Source: Myxococcota bacterium (GTDB taxonomy: Bacteria; Myxococcota_A; UBA796; UBA9615; JAKLKC01). Taken from it: a DNA stretch of 48,432 nt. Made by a program: the position numbers and the translations under genes. This document shows, piece by piece, positions 35,901-43,949 of this stretch (within the stretch, counting starts at the first letter, position 1; each line of letters begins with the position of its first letter). A model generated the notes under the pieces. It saw only the letters and a list, made by a program, of their open reading frames with translations, was not told where the DNA came from and did no database searches. The stretch spans positions 1 to 48,432 of the forward strand of contig JAKLKC010000052.1 of assembly GCA_023150875.1 (NCBI GenBank), in the 5' to 3' direction.

Positions 35901-37438
35901 CGGGCCAGGGTCCAGCGGAGCATCCCCTGGTAGCGGGCCATGAACCGCCCCTGGGGAGGCTCCGCCCCGTCCCGCCTCGTCCGCTTCATGGCCCGGGCGG
36001 TCAGCACCGGCAGGATCCCGATGGCCGCCACCAGGGAGGCGGTGAGCACGATGATCACCGTCTTGGGCAGGTAGCCCATGAACTGGCCCATGATCCCCGT
36101 CCAGAAGACCAGGGGCAGGAAGGCGGCGACCGTGGTGGCGGTGGAGGCGATCACCGCCATCGCCACCTCCCGGGTCCCGTCGATGGAGGCGGCGAAGAGG
36201 TCCTTGCCCTCCTCCATGTGCCGGTAGATGTTCTCGACGATGACGATGGCGTTGTCCACCAGCATCCCGAGGGCGAGGATCAGCGAGAAGAGCACGATCA
36301 TGTTCAGCGTCAGCCCGAGGGCCTCGATGACCATGAAGCTCATCCACATCGCCAGCGGGATGGACAGGGCGACGAAGAGGCTGTTGCGGACGCCCATGAA
36401 GAACAACAGCACGCCCACCACCAGGATCAGGGCGGTGATGATGTTGTTCTCGAGGTCCGCGACCATGTCCTCGATCTGCCGGCTCTGATCGGCCAGCACC
36501 CGGTACTCCACCCCCTCGGGCCACCCCTCCGCCGCCCGGGCGGCCATGGCCTTGGCGTCCCGGGCGATGTCCACGATGCTCGCGCCGGCCCTCTTGGTCA
36601 CCGCCAGGGACACCGCGGGGCGGCCGTTCATGCGCGCGTAGGTCTCGCGGTCCTCGTAGCCGTCCACCACCCGGGCGACGTCCCGGACGAAGACCGGCCG
36701 GTCGCCCACCCTCTTGATGGCGACCTGCTCCACGTCCCTCGCCGCCTCGAACTCCCCCGGGACCCGCAGAAGGAACGACGCGGTTCCCGCGCCGACCTCG
36801 CCCCCGGGGACGTTGACGTTCTCGTTGCCGATGGCCCCGATCACGTCGCTCAGGGAGAGCTCGTAGTGGGAGAGCCGCGTCGGGTCGACCTGGACCCGGA
36901 TCTGCCTCTCGAGCCCCCCCGACACGCGGGCCTCCAGCACCCCGGGGATCTTCGCCACCTCGTCGCCCAGGGCCTCGCCGATCCCCTTGAGGACGTCCTC
37001 GTCCACCTGGCCCGCGATGGTGATGATGAAGATCGGCCAGTCGCTGAACGAGATCTCCCGGATGTCGGGGTCCTCGGCGTCCTCGGGGACCTTGGACTGG
37101 GCGCGGTTGACCCGGTCCCGGACCCGCTGGAGGGCGTCCTCGATCACCACCTCGGGCTCGAACTCCAACGAGACGATGCTGACCCCCTCGGCGGAGGTGG
37201 AGGACATCTTCTTGACGTCCTTGAGGGAGGACAGCTCGTTCTCGATGGGGATGGTGACCAGGGCCTCGACGTCGGCGGGGGAGACGCCGATGTAGGGCGT
37301 GGACACCATCACCACGGGGATCTTCACGTCCGGGGCGGCCTCCCGGGGGAGGCTGACGTAGCTGATGCTGCCGAAGACGAGGATGCTGATCGTGGCGACC
37401 AGCACGGCCGGACCCATTCGGACCAGGGAGGCGATCAT
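32921..37438 (-). CDS. RND efflux permease fused to a TolC-type outer-membrane factor
   Basis: One uninterrupted frame of 1505 residues. Residues 1 to about 1045 are a full-length AcrB/HAE-type RND permease with 12 predicted helices: IASLVRMGPAVLVATISIL (TM1), LGMLVDNAIVIVENIYRHME (proton-relay helix with Asp-Asn) and GVVVNNAIVLLDYVDQLR. After an acidic Ala-rich linker comes a hydrophobic stretch GLGLAVLGAGLGLLAALAP (about 1070-1092) ending APVAALT, like a Sec signal. Residues of about 1095-1505 are a complete TolC-family factor (LTLSEALAAAEGHNVEFAIA; SLWDGGMRLAQLRQKRAEVR; EIEFSAGSNTWVEVELARA). GGAG precedes the ATG. The TolC part would need re-export and probably cleavage to reach the outer membrane. 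Confidence 0.9.
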   Translation of the reverse strand: MIASLVRMGPAVLVATISILVFGSISYVSLPREAAPDVKIPVVMVSTPYIGVSPADVEALVTIPIENELSSLKDVKKMSSTSAEGVSIVSLEFEPEVVIEDALQRVRDRVNRAQSKVPEDAEDPDIREISFSDWPIFIITIAGQVDEDVLKGIGEALGDEVAKIPGVLEARVSGGLERQIRVQVDPTRLSHYELSLSDVIGAIGNENVNVPGGEVGAGTASFLLRVPGEFEAARDVEQVAIKRVGDRPVFVRDVARVVDGYEDRETYARMNGRPAVSLAVTKRAGASIVDIARDAKAMAARAAEGWPEGVEYRVLADQSRQIEDMVADLENNIITALILVVGVLLFFMGVRNSLFVALSIPLAMWMSFMVIEALGLTLNMIVLFSLILALGMLVDNAIVIVENIYRHMEEGKDLFAASIDGTREVAMAVIASTATTVAAFLPLVFWTGIMGQFMGYLPKTVIIVLTASLVAAIGILPVLTARAMKRTRRDGAEPPQGRFMARYQGMLRWTLARPKATLGGALGVLVGTFVAYGFLNHGTEFFPDTEPDRAVISVRLPDGMDLETTDGVVRRIEGILARDPNVDVYVAESGVGGGGGSFGGSQAVSSQAQITVDFLPHRNNTAEGGKSRVESSRESIKRIRAAVADIPGAEISVDQEQNGPPVGAAIAVEVSGDDFHQVGALAAKARRDLSAIPGVTELRDDYKVGRPEMRFRIDRGAAQRVGASTNGVAGAVRTAVAGTKASVLREGEDEYDIVVELAPEWRADLQKVLDLRFPGREDTAPGSFPVPLSAVASYELAAGSGSIRHVDQDLVVTIEGDVLQGFNQNAVRAQVQDAIGKAAPPQGYALRLGGADDEQRDAQEFLGRAFLIALALISLVLIAQFNAFSQPVIILSSVVMSLVGVLWGLILTGTSFGVIMTGIGVISLAGVVVNNAIVLLDYVDQLRARGVGLEEALVQAGLTRFRPVLLTAVTTILGLVPMAVGVSVDFRRARLLIGGSSAEWWGPMAVAVIFGLAFATVLTLVLVPTLYKLWDDTGRWVRGLFSRGRPGAIRGLDDEADDGDAAAAPAAAKGLGLAVLGAGLGLLAALAPAPVAALTLSEALAAAEGHNVEFAIAREQARGMEALKGQALSAISPRLDASGSYTINQYETTLDFTEQIPEEFQDFFEDSGEPTVIQEKAYGAASLTLTQPLFNGAAFPALLSANRTIDAARHDEAATRSRVRASVARAFYALAVAREARQIAEQSVELARRQMELASRRVVAGSVAARALLQARLALSRADRDLAGARQQESQSALAFTRATGLPGGTPLSLDEPIEVPPDVAGALEEASARRPDLRAAVQRERAVRHELTARAFTWLPSVDGRFIVNATENTGFSAEPVQWMLLFQANWSLWDGGMRLAQLRQKRAEVRLAGLLVERQRQQVDEDVRNAYERLARSESALATVAEELALAEENLRLAEIEFSAGSNTWVEVELARASLLAARLARVQERASRDLAAVEVRVATGTW

Positions 37439-37492
37439 GGGCTCTCCATCGCGGGGAGGGGGGCGGATCGTTTGGAAAGCGGGGGGCGACTC

Positions 37493-38605
37493 TCAGCGGG
37501 CCGCGAAGTCCACGCGCCCCTGGGTGCAGCACACCCCCTCCCGGGCGAGGAGCAGGCGGTCGCCGTCGGCGAGCTCCCGGTGGCCGGTGGTGACCACCCT
37601 CTCGCCGGGGGCGAGGCCGCCGGTGACGATCACCTGGTCGTGGACGACCTGGCCGAGGGTGAGGGGACGCCACCGCGCCACCCCCTGCTCCTCCACGAAG
37701 ACGCCGATCCCGTCCAGGCGGGTCACCAGCACGTCCTGGGGCAGGACCACCGCCTGCTCCGCCAGGGTGCGGGCCAGGCGGACGTTGGCGATCATGCCCG
37801 GGAGCAGCCGCCTGCCCGGGTTCGACACCTCGATCTCCGCCTCGAAGGCGCGGGTCTTGAGGTCCCCGGCGGGGCTGACGTGGACGACCTTCCCGTCCAG
37901 CAGCTCGGGGATGGCCTCGGTGGTGACCTTGGCGTCCATGCCCTCCACGAGGGCCACCATGTCCCGGTCGGCGACGGACACCTTCACCCGCACCGGCTGG
38001 AGCTGGACCAGGCGGGCGACCCTGGCCCCGGGGGGCGCGATCTCGCCGACCTCCACGTCCACGCTGGCCACGGTGCCGGCGAAGGGCGCCGAGACCACCG
38101 AGCGGGCCAGGGCCAGCTCCGCCTGCTCGTGGCCGGCCCGGGCGATCCGGGCCCGGATCTCCGCCGCCTGGAGCTGGGCGGGGGAGATCCCGTCCCCCAC
38201 CGCCCGGGCCCTCTCCAGCTCGGCCTCGGCCAGGGCGAGGTCGGCGGCGGCCTGCTCCCGCCGGATCTGGTAGGAGGCGGTGTCGACCCGGGCGATGGCC
38301 TGCCCCTTCTTCACCGCCTGGCCGGGCCGCACCAGCACCGCCTCCACGGGACCGCCCGCGGGGGAGCCCAGGATCGCGTCCCGGATCCCCTCGACCTCGC
38401 CGGGCAGGGATACGTCGATCCGGGCCGGAGTCGCCTCGATCCGCGCCACCTCCACCCGGGTGCGGGGGGCCTCCGGGGCGGTGGCGGCGGCGGCGGCGGT
38501 TGGAGGGGCACCTTCCCCCCCGGCGCCGGCGGGGGCGCAGGCGGAGAGGGCGAGGAGGGTGGCCAGCAGGGACCAGGGGAGGGGGATCCGCGAACGCAGG
38601 GTCAT
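37493..38605 (-). CDS. RND efflux membrane-fusion lipoprotein (HlyD/AcrA family)
   Basis: A 370-residue periplasmic adaptor with lipoprotein signal LLATLLALSAC (Cys about residue 23). The beta-barrel/lipoyl halves (VEAVLVRPGQAVKKGQAIAR and SVVSAPFAGTVASVDVEVGE) flank an alpha-hairpin rich in Ala, Glu and Arg (about residues 110-165). The C-terminal part RWRPLTLGQVVHDQVIVTGG matches the membrane-proximal domain. The ATG overlaps the TetR stop (ATGA), and the RND-TolC gene begins 54 bases after the stop, so the unit carries regulator, adaptor and pump-channel in one transcript. Confidence 0.92.
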   Translation of the reverse strand: MTLRSRIPLPWSLLATLLALSACAPAGAGGEGAPPTAAAAATAPEAPRTRVEVARIEATPARIDVSLPGEVEGIRDAILGSPAGGPVEAVLVRPGQAVKKGQAIARVDTASYQIRREQAAADLALAEAELERARAVGDGISPAQLQAAEIRARIARAGHEQAELALARSVVSAPFAGTVASVDVEVGEIAPPGARVARLVQLQPVRVKVSVADRDMVALVEGMDAKVTTEAIPELLDGKVVHVSPAGDLKTRAFEAEIEVSNPGRRLLPGMIANVRLARTLAEQAVVLPQDVLVTRLDGIGVFVEEQGVARWRPLTLGQVVHDQVIVTGGLAPGERVVTTGHRELADGDRLLLAREGVCCTQGRVDFAAR

Positions 38606-39210
38606 CGAGCGACTCCACGGAGGAGGATGTCGACCAGCCGCTCGGGCAGGTCGTCGGGGAAGGGAACGCCGGTGAGCCAGAGGAGAACCCGGAGGTCCAC
38701 CATGCCGATCAGGGCCAGGAGGGCGTCGTCGACGTCCACGTCGGCGCGGAGCTCGCCGCCCTCCCCGGCGCCCTCCAGGATCCGCCGCATCAAGTGGGAC
38801 GTCCGCGCCTGCATCGGCTGGCAGTCGAAGACGGGAGCCCCCTCCTCGGGCCGGGTGTGCAGGCGGACGAGGAGGCGGACGGCCACCGGGTGCTCGGTGA
38901 CGAAGCCGAACCAGCGCCGGACCATGGCGACCAGGCGCTCCCGCAGCGTGCCCGGGTGGGAGAGGCCCTCTTCGAGGATCGCGTCCATGGCGCGGCCGTA
39001 CCGCTCCACCACCGCCAGGAACAGGGCCTCCTTGCTCGGGAACCAGTAGTACAGCGCCGGCTTGGTGCACCCCACGGCGAGGGCGACCTCGCGCATCGAC
39101 GTCGCGGCGTAGCCCCGGTCCGCGAACAGGGGCGCCGCCGCGTCGAGGACGCGGGTACGCAGGTCCTGGGTCGTGTCCTGGACGGAGGGGTGGGTCGATG
39201 CCGGGGTCAC
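38602..39210 (-). CDS. TetR/AcrR-family transcriptional regulator of the efflux operon
   Basis: 202 residues from GTG 39210 (AGGAG seven bases upstream). The TetR helix-turn-helix DAAAPLFADRGYAATSMREV followed by ALAVGCTKPALYYWFPSKEA occupies about residues 19-60. The C-terminal ligand domain (about 65-202) contains RLHTRPEEGAPVFDC. It is first in the operon and overlaps the adaptor gene by ATGA. A palindromic candidate operator sits 11 bases upstream of its start and over the promoter, so it probably represses itself and the pump until an efflux substrate binds. The ligand is unknown. Confidence 0.92.
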   Translation of the reverse strand: MTPASTHPSVQDTTQDLRTRVLDAAAPLFADRGYAATSMREVALAVGCTKPALYYWFPSKEALFLAVVERYGRAMDAILEEGLSHPGTLRERLVAMVRRWFGFVTEHPVAVRLLVRLHTRPEEGAPVFDCQPMQARTSHLMRRILEGAGEGGELRADVDVDDALLALIGMVDLRVLLWLTGVPFPDDLPERLVDILLRGVAR

Positions 39211-39220
39211 GGGGCCGCTC

Positions 39221-39261
39221 CTGACCGACCGGTAGGTAAGACCTCTTCCGGAACTTGTCAA
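39221..39261 (-). promoter_or_regulatory. Promoter with palindromic TetR operator for the efflux operon
   Basis: On the minus strand TTGACA (39261-39256) is a perfect -35 box. Sixteen to seventeen bases later, TTACCT or TACCTA could serve as a weak -10. The -10 overlaps a 20-base near-palindrome at 39221-39240, CTGACCGACCGGTAGGTAAG, in which 8 of 10 pairs are complementary and the core is ACCGGT. Size and symmetry match TetR/AcrR operators. The regulator start is 11 bases downstream. The match is visible; the binding is inferred. Confidence 0.65.
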
Positions 39262-39490
39262 CGGGCGTCCCCCTCGATTCGTTCCGACCCTCCTCCCGGG
39301 GTCGGGAACGACCGAGACCTCGTGGGTCCCGCGGGGCCCGGCGGGGACGGGGTCGCGGCGTCCCCCGGGACGGAGCGGCCCCTTGCCGCCCCCGCCGGGG
39401 GAGGTATAGCCCCGGATGTACCACGCCACGGCTCGGCGGAGCGCCCGGGGGGTGGGGCCCGGGCAGTCCCGGGCGGGAGGGGGTTCTCGT

Positions 39491-40609
39491 ATGGCCGCTC
39501 ACGTCCTGGTGACCGGCGGCGCCGGGTTCATCGGCTCCCACCTCTGCGACGCCCTGCTGGCCCGGGGGCACAGGGTGCGGGCCCTGGACAACCTGGAGGT
39601 CCAGGTGCACGGACCCGGCACGCCCCGCCCCGACTACCTGCACCCCGAGGTGGACTTGGTGGTCGGGGACGTCCGGGACCGGGAGGCGGTGGAGCACGCC
39701 CTGGAAGGGGTGGACGCGGTGTACCACTTCGCGTCCCTCGTGGGCGTCGGCCAGAGCATGTACGAGATCGAGAGGTACACCGACGTGAACGTCCGGGGCA
39801 CCGCCGTCCTCCTGGAGGCGCTGGTCCGCCGGCCCGTCTCGCGCCTGGTGGTCGCCTCCAGCATGAGCATCTACGGCGAGGGGGCGTACCGGGACGTCGA
39901 GGGGCGCTCCGCGGCTGCGGTGGAGCGCACGGTGGAGGACCTCCGCGCCGGACGGTGGGAGCCCCGGGACGGGAGCGGGAGGCCCCTGGTGCCCCTGCCC
40001 ACGCCCGAGGGCAAGAGGCCGGCCCTGCCGTCGGTGTATGCGATGACCAAGTACGACCAGGAGCAGGTGTGTCGCGTCGTCGGGCGCGCCTACGGGATCC
40101 CCACGGTGGTCCTGCGCTTCTTCAACACCTACGGCACCCGCCAGGCCCTCTCCAACCCCTACACCGGCGTCCTGGCGATCTTCGCGTCGCGCCTCCTCAA
40201 CGGCAAGCCTCCCCTGATCAACGAGGACGGCCTCCAGAAGCGGGACTTCGTCTCGGTCCTGGACGTCGTCCAGGCCGCGGTGCTGGCCCTGTCCTGCCCC
40301 CACGCCCCCGGGGGGGTGTTCAACGTCGCCAGCGGGCGGCGCTTCACGGTGGCCGAGGCCGCCCGCCTCGTGGCCGCCTCGCTGGGCCGCGACGACATCG
40401 TCCCCGAGATCACCTCGAAGTACCGCGTCGGCGACGTGCGTCACTGCTTCGCGGACATCGGCCAGGCCCGGAGGGTGCTGGGCTACGAGCCCCGGGTCCC
40501 CCTGGAGGAGGGGCTGGTGGAGCTGGCGGGGTGGTTGGAGGGCCAGGCGGCCGAGGACCGCGTCGCCGACGCCCGCGCCGAGCTGGAGGCACGGGGCCTG
40601 TCGCTGTGA
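39491..40609 (+). CDS. NAD-dependent nucleotide-sugar epimerase (dTDP-L-rhamnose 4-epimerase-like)
   Basis: A 372-residue extended SDR. The start at ATG 39491 (GGGAGGGGG seven bases upstream) gives MAAHVLVTGGAGFIGSHLCD with the GxxGxxG loop at residues 9-15. The active-site triad is present as SSMSIYG and YAMTKYD (YxxxK). LRFFNTYGTRQALSNPYTGV and LINEDGLQKRDFVSVLDVV resemble dTDP-rhamnose 4-epimerase-type enzymes more than GalE. It likely makes a nucleotide sugar for the downstream glycosyltransferases. First gene of a seven-gene overlapping operon; its TGA forms a GTGA with the next start. Confidence 0.9.
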   Translation: MAAHVLVTGGAGFIGSHLCDALLARGHRVRALDNLEVQVHGPGTPRPDYLHPEVDLVVGDVRDREAVEHALEGVDAVYHFASLVGVGQSMYEIERYTDVNVRGTAVLLEALVRRPVSRLVVASSMSIYGEGAYRDVEGRSAAAVERTVEDLRAGRWEPRDGSGRPLVPLPTPEGKRPALPSVYAMTKYDQEQVCRVVGRAYGIPTVVLRFFNTYGTRQALSNPYTGVLAIFASRLLNGKPPLINEDGLQKRDFVSVLDVVQAAVLALSCPHAPGGVFNVASGRRFTVAEAARLVAASLGRDDIVPEITSKYRVGDVRHCFADIGQARRVLGYEPRVPLEEGLVELAGWLEGQAAEDRVADARAELEARGLSL

Positions 40610-42627
40610 CCCAACGCCGATCCCCCACCTCCCCTCCCCGCCTCGGCCTCGTCGAGCACTTCCGGCCCGGCGAGACGGAGAGGGTCGAGCGCGCCCTGGC
40701 CGAGCTCCAACGCCTGGGGGTCCAGGACCTGCGGATCCTGCTGCCCTGGGCCGACTGGTACGCCCCGGGCGGCGAGCCGTGGCTGGCGTGGCTCCTGCCC
40801 CACCTCGGCCGGAGGGTCCGCCTCCTGCCGGTGGTGGCCCGCACCCCCGCCACCCTGGGGGTCGCCCCGCGCCCCTCATCGCCCCCTCGGGATCCCCGGA
40901 GCTACGCCGACTACCTGGACCTCCTGGTCACCCGTTTCGGGGACTGCTTCGAGTGGGTGGAGCTGTGGCACCGGGTGGAGGACCGGCGGGAGTGGGACCC
41001 TCGCCTCGATCCCGGGGGCGCCCTGCTGGCCGCCACCCTGGGACAGGCCGCCCACCGGATGCGCCTGCGGGGCCGCGGGCCGGTCCTCACCCTGCCCGCC
41101 CCGGTGGACCGGGCCTGGCTCCGGGCCCTGTCCCAGCGGGGGATCCTGCAGGCGGTGGCCGCCGTGGGGCTCCGGGCGGTGGGGCGGCCCGATCCCGACT
41201 TCGAGGGGTGGGCCGCCGAGGTGGACGGGGTCCGGGACGAGCTGGCGCGCCACGGGTCCACCGCGGAGGTGTGGATCTCCGAGTGCGGCCACCCCGTGGG
41301 GGAGTACGACGCCCGGGGTGCCGCCGCGGCGTGGCTCGCCGCCCGGGAGGCGCCGGTGGAGCGGGCCTACTGGTTCCGCCTGCTGGAGCGGCGCGCCGGG
41401 GATTCCCAGGCGGATCCGGTCCTGGACGACCCCGATCGCCTCCACGGCCTCGTCGACCCCGACGGCCGCCCCAACGCCCTCTTCCGGGCGTGGGCGGCGC
41501 CCGACCCCCGGACGATGCGGAGGCTGGCGGGCCAGGAGGGAAGCCCCCGGGCCCGTTCCCCCGGGGTGGGCCCGGCCCTGATCACCGGCGGCGCCGGCTT
41601 CATCGGCACCAACCTGGCGGACGCGTGGCTGTCCCGGGGGAGGCCCGTACGGGTGCTGGACGACCTCTCCCGCCCCGGGGTCGAACGCAACCTGGCGTGG
41701 CTCGAGACCCGGCACCGTTCGCTGGACGTGGAGGTCGCCGACGTCCGGAACGCCTCCGCCGTGCGGCGGGCCCTCGTGGGGGCGTCCCGGGTGGTGCACC
41801 TGGCCGCCCAGGTGGCGGTGACGACCTCCGTGACCGATCCCCGCCTCGACTTCGACGTGAACCTCCGGGGCGTGATGAACCTGCTGGACGCCCTCCGGGA
41901 CCTCCCCGAGCCGCCCCCCCTGGTGCTCACGTCGACCAACAAGGTCTATGGCGCGCTGGCGGACCTGCGCCTGCGGGCCCATGGGGCGCGGTGGCAGCCC
42001 GACGACCCCGCTCTGGCGGAGCGCGGCCTGTCCGAGGACCGCCCCCTGGACTTCCACAGCCCCTACGGCTGCTCCAAGGGGGCCGCGGACCAGTACGCCG
42101 TGGACCACGCCCGCACCTACGGCCTGCGGGCGACCGTCTTCCGGATGAGCTGCGTGTACGGTCCCCACCAGCACGGCACCGAGGACCAGGGCTGGGTCGC
42201 CCACTTCCTGATCGGCGCCCTGGCGGAGCGCCCCATCACGATCTTCGGCGATGGGCGTCAGGTGCGGGACCTCCTCTTCGTGGAGGACCTGGTGGACGCC
42301 TTCGACCTCGCCTTCGAGAGGGCCGACCAGGTCGCCGGGCGGGCCTTCAACCTCGGGGGTGGTCCGGCCAACGCGGCGAGCCTCGTGGAGCTGCTGGAGC
42401 GGATCGAGGAGCGGACCGGGCGCCGGCCCGACACCGAGTTCCGGGACTGGCGTCCCGGGGATCAGCGCTGGTACGTCACCGACTCCGCCCGGTTCCACGA
42501 GGCGACGGGTTGGAAACCCCGGGTCCCCATCGCCACCGGCTTGGACCGCCTGTTGGAATGGCTGCGGGAGGACCGGCCGGTCCCCGGCGCGCCCGCCCAC
42601 GCCCCCCTGGCCCGGGAGGAGGCGTGA
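40606..42627 (+). CDS. Degenerate glycosidase-like domain fused to NAD-dependent epimerase
   Basis: 673 residues from GTG 40606. The N-terminal half (about 1-310) looks like a clan-A TIM-barrel glycosidase: RLGLVEHFRPGETERV, DLRILLPWADWYAPGGEPW, WVELWHRVEDRREWD and VWISECGHPVGEYD. The usual acid/base motif NEP after ELW is replaced by HRV, while the candidate nucleophile Glu in SECG remains. The C-terminal half (about 325-673) is an SDR with GGAGFIGTNLADAWLSRG, TSTNKVYG and SPYGCSKGA (YxxxK), most like CDP-paratose 2-epimerase/RfbE. Overlaps both neighbours by GTGA. It may couple sugar recognition to epimerisation. Function otherwise unknown. Confidence 0.82.
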   Translation: MTQRRSPTSPPRLGLVEHFRPGETERVERALAELQRLGVQDLRILLPWADWYAPGGEPWLAWLLPHLGRRVRLLPVVARTPATLGVAPRPSSPPRDPRSYADYLDLLVTRFGDCFEWVELWHRVEDRREWDPRLDPGGALLAATLGQAAHRMRLRGRGPVLTLPAPVDRAWLRALSQRGILQAVAAVGLRAVGRPDPDFEGWAAEVDGVRDELARHGSTAEVWISECGHPVGEYDARGAAAAWLAAREAPVERAYWFRLLERRAGDSQADPVLDDPDRLHGLVDPDGRPNALFRAWAAPDPRTMRRLAGQEGSPRARSPGVGPALITGGAGFIGTNLADAWLSRGRPVRVLDDLSRPGVERNLAWLETRHRSLDVEVADVRNASAVRRALVGASRVVHLAAQVAVTTSVTDPRLDFDVNLRGVMNLLDALRDLPEPPPLVLTSTNKVYGALADLRLRAHGARWQPDDPALAERGLSEDRPLDFHSPYGCSKGAADQYAVDHARTYGLRATVFRMSCVYGPHQHGTEDQGWVAHFLIGALAERPITIFGDGRQVRDLLFVEDLVDAFDLAFERADQVAGRAFNLGGGPANAASLVELLERIEERTGRRPDTEFRDWRPGDQRWYVTDSARFHEATGWKPRVPIATGLDRLLEWLREDRPVPGAPAHAPLAREEA

Positions 42628-43949
42628 GGGTCGCGCTGGTCCAGCCCCGGTGGAGCTTCGAGGGGGGGATCTACTTCGGGTGCCGAGAGCCCCACCTGCC
42701 CCTGGAGCTGGCCTACTCCGAGGCCCTGCTGGGCGCCGCCGGGCACGAGGCGTTCGTCGTCGACGCCGACGGCGAGGGGCTGTCCCACGACGAGGCGGCC
42801 TCCCGGGTGCTGGAGGGCCGCCCCGACGCCGTGGCGCTGGCCACCGCCCCCACCTATCTCTTCTGGCGCTGCGCCCCTCCGGAGCTGCGGGTGCCCATGG
42901 AGCTGCTGTCCTCCCTGCGCCGGGCCGCCGAGGGGGGAGGCGGTGGCGTGGCCCCGCGGATCGTGGCGGTGGGCCCCCACGGCTCGACGACGCCCCGGGC
43001 GGTCCTCCGCAAGCTCGGGGCCGACGCCGTGGTCCTCGGGGAGTGCGAGGAGGTGCTGGTGCGCCTGGCCGGCACCCCGCCCGAGGACTGGCACCGGGTC
43101 CCCTCGGTGTGCGCCCCCCACGGCGGCGAGGCACGGGTGAACGGCGGCCCCCACGCCTCGGCCATGGACGCCCTCCCCCCCCTGCGCTGGCCCCTGGCCG
43201 CGGTGCGGCGCCACCCCCACCACCACCACCGCTTCGAGGCCACCCCCCGGGGACCGGGGGCCGAGGTGGAGGCGAGCCGCGGCTGCCCCTACCGCTGCAC
43301 CTTCTGCGCGAAGGAGCGGTTCCGGGACGGCTACCGGAGGCGGCCCCTTCCGGTCCTGCTCTCGGAGTTGGACGGACTGCTCTCCCAGGGGGTGGAGTAC
43401 GTCTACTTCATCGACGAGATCTTCCTCCCCGACCGCCCCCTGCTCCGGGCCCTGGCGGAGCGCCGCGTCCCCTTCGGCGTGCAGACGCGCATCGACCTCT
43501 GGAAGCCGGAGATGCTGGACCTGTTGGGGCAGGCGGGCTGCGTGTCCATCGAGGCAGGGGTGGAGAGCGTCACCCCCGAGGGGCGCGACCGGCTTGCAAA
43601 GGACTGTCGCATGGACAGCGCCGCGCTGGCGGAGCGCCTGTCCCACGCAAAGGGGGCGGTGCCCTTCGTCCAGGCGAACCTGATCCGGTCCCCCGAGGAC
43701 GATCCCGAGGCGGTCGCCGCGTGGAGGCGGGACCTCAACGCCCGGGGCGTGTGGGCGAACGAGCCGGTGCCCCTCTTCCCCTACCCCGGCTCCCCGGAGT
43801 ACACGCGGCGGTGGGGTCCCCCCGACGATCGTGCCTGGGAGAGGGCGGTGGACGCGTACCTCGCCGAGCACGGCGCCTTCAGCGACCTCCAGGAGCGGGA
43901 TCCCCTGCCCCTGCAAGACCTGGAGCGGCGGGGGACCGATGTCTCGTGA
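42624..43949 (+). CDS. B12-binding-domain radical SAM protein
   Basis: 441 residues. The N-terminal domain (about 1-190, VALVQPRWSFEGGIYFG, DAVVLGECEEVLVRLAG) has the B12-binding-like fold of radical SAM class B enzymes. The classical cobalamin DxHxxG motif is not obvious. The radical SAM core starts with SRGCPYRCTFCAKERF (CxxxCxxC, about residues 218-233) and contains YVYFIDEIFLPDRPLL and CVSIEAGVESVTPEGRDRL. From memory this resembles the TIGR04295 family, found beside CgeB-like glycosyltransferases and SDR epimerases in many bacteria. It may methylate or rearrange a sugar. GTG start in GTGA; the next gene overlaps by 11 bases. Confidence 0.85.
   Translation: MRVALVQPRWSFEGGIYFGCREPHLPLELAYSEALLGAAGHEAFVVDADGEGLSHDEAASRVLEGRPDAVALATAPTYLFWRCAPPELRVPMELLSSLRRAAEGGGGGVAPRIVAVGPHGSTTPRAVLRKLGADAVVLGECEEVLVRLAGTPPEDWHRVPSVCAPHGGEARVNGGPHASAMDALPPLRWPLAAVRRHPHHHHRFEATPRGPGAEVEASRGCPYRCTFCAKERFRDGYRRRPLPVLLSELDGLLSQGVEYVYFIDEIFLPDRPLLRALAERRVPFGVQTRIDLWKPEMLDLLGQAGCVSIEAGVESVTPEGRDRLAKDCRMDSAALAERLSHAKGAVPFVQANLIRSPEDDPEAVAAWRRDLNARGVWANEPVPLFPYPGSPEYTRRWGPPDDRAWERAVDAYLAEHGAFSDLQERDPLPLQDLERRGTDVS

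Noticed and set aside
31596-38618. Extension of the allantoinase frame upstream into a 2795-codon protein
   Set aside because: Only the last 454 codons (30231-31595) match a family. The rest is an alternate frame of PuuD, the RND-TolC gene and the adaptor, and allB has its own GTG start at 31595.
31784-39049. A 2421-codon open frame on the plus strand across the efflux and urate genes
   Set aside because: It lies antisense to RND, PuuD and adaptor genes with clear domains. Long antisense frames are expected at this GC level, and its translation is low-complexity (Gly/His/Val/Gln) without motifs.
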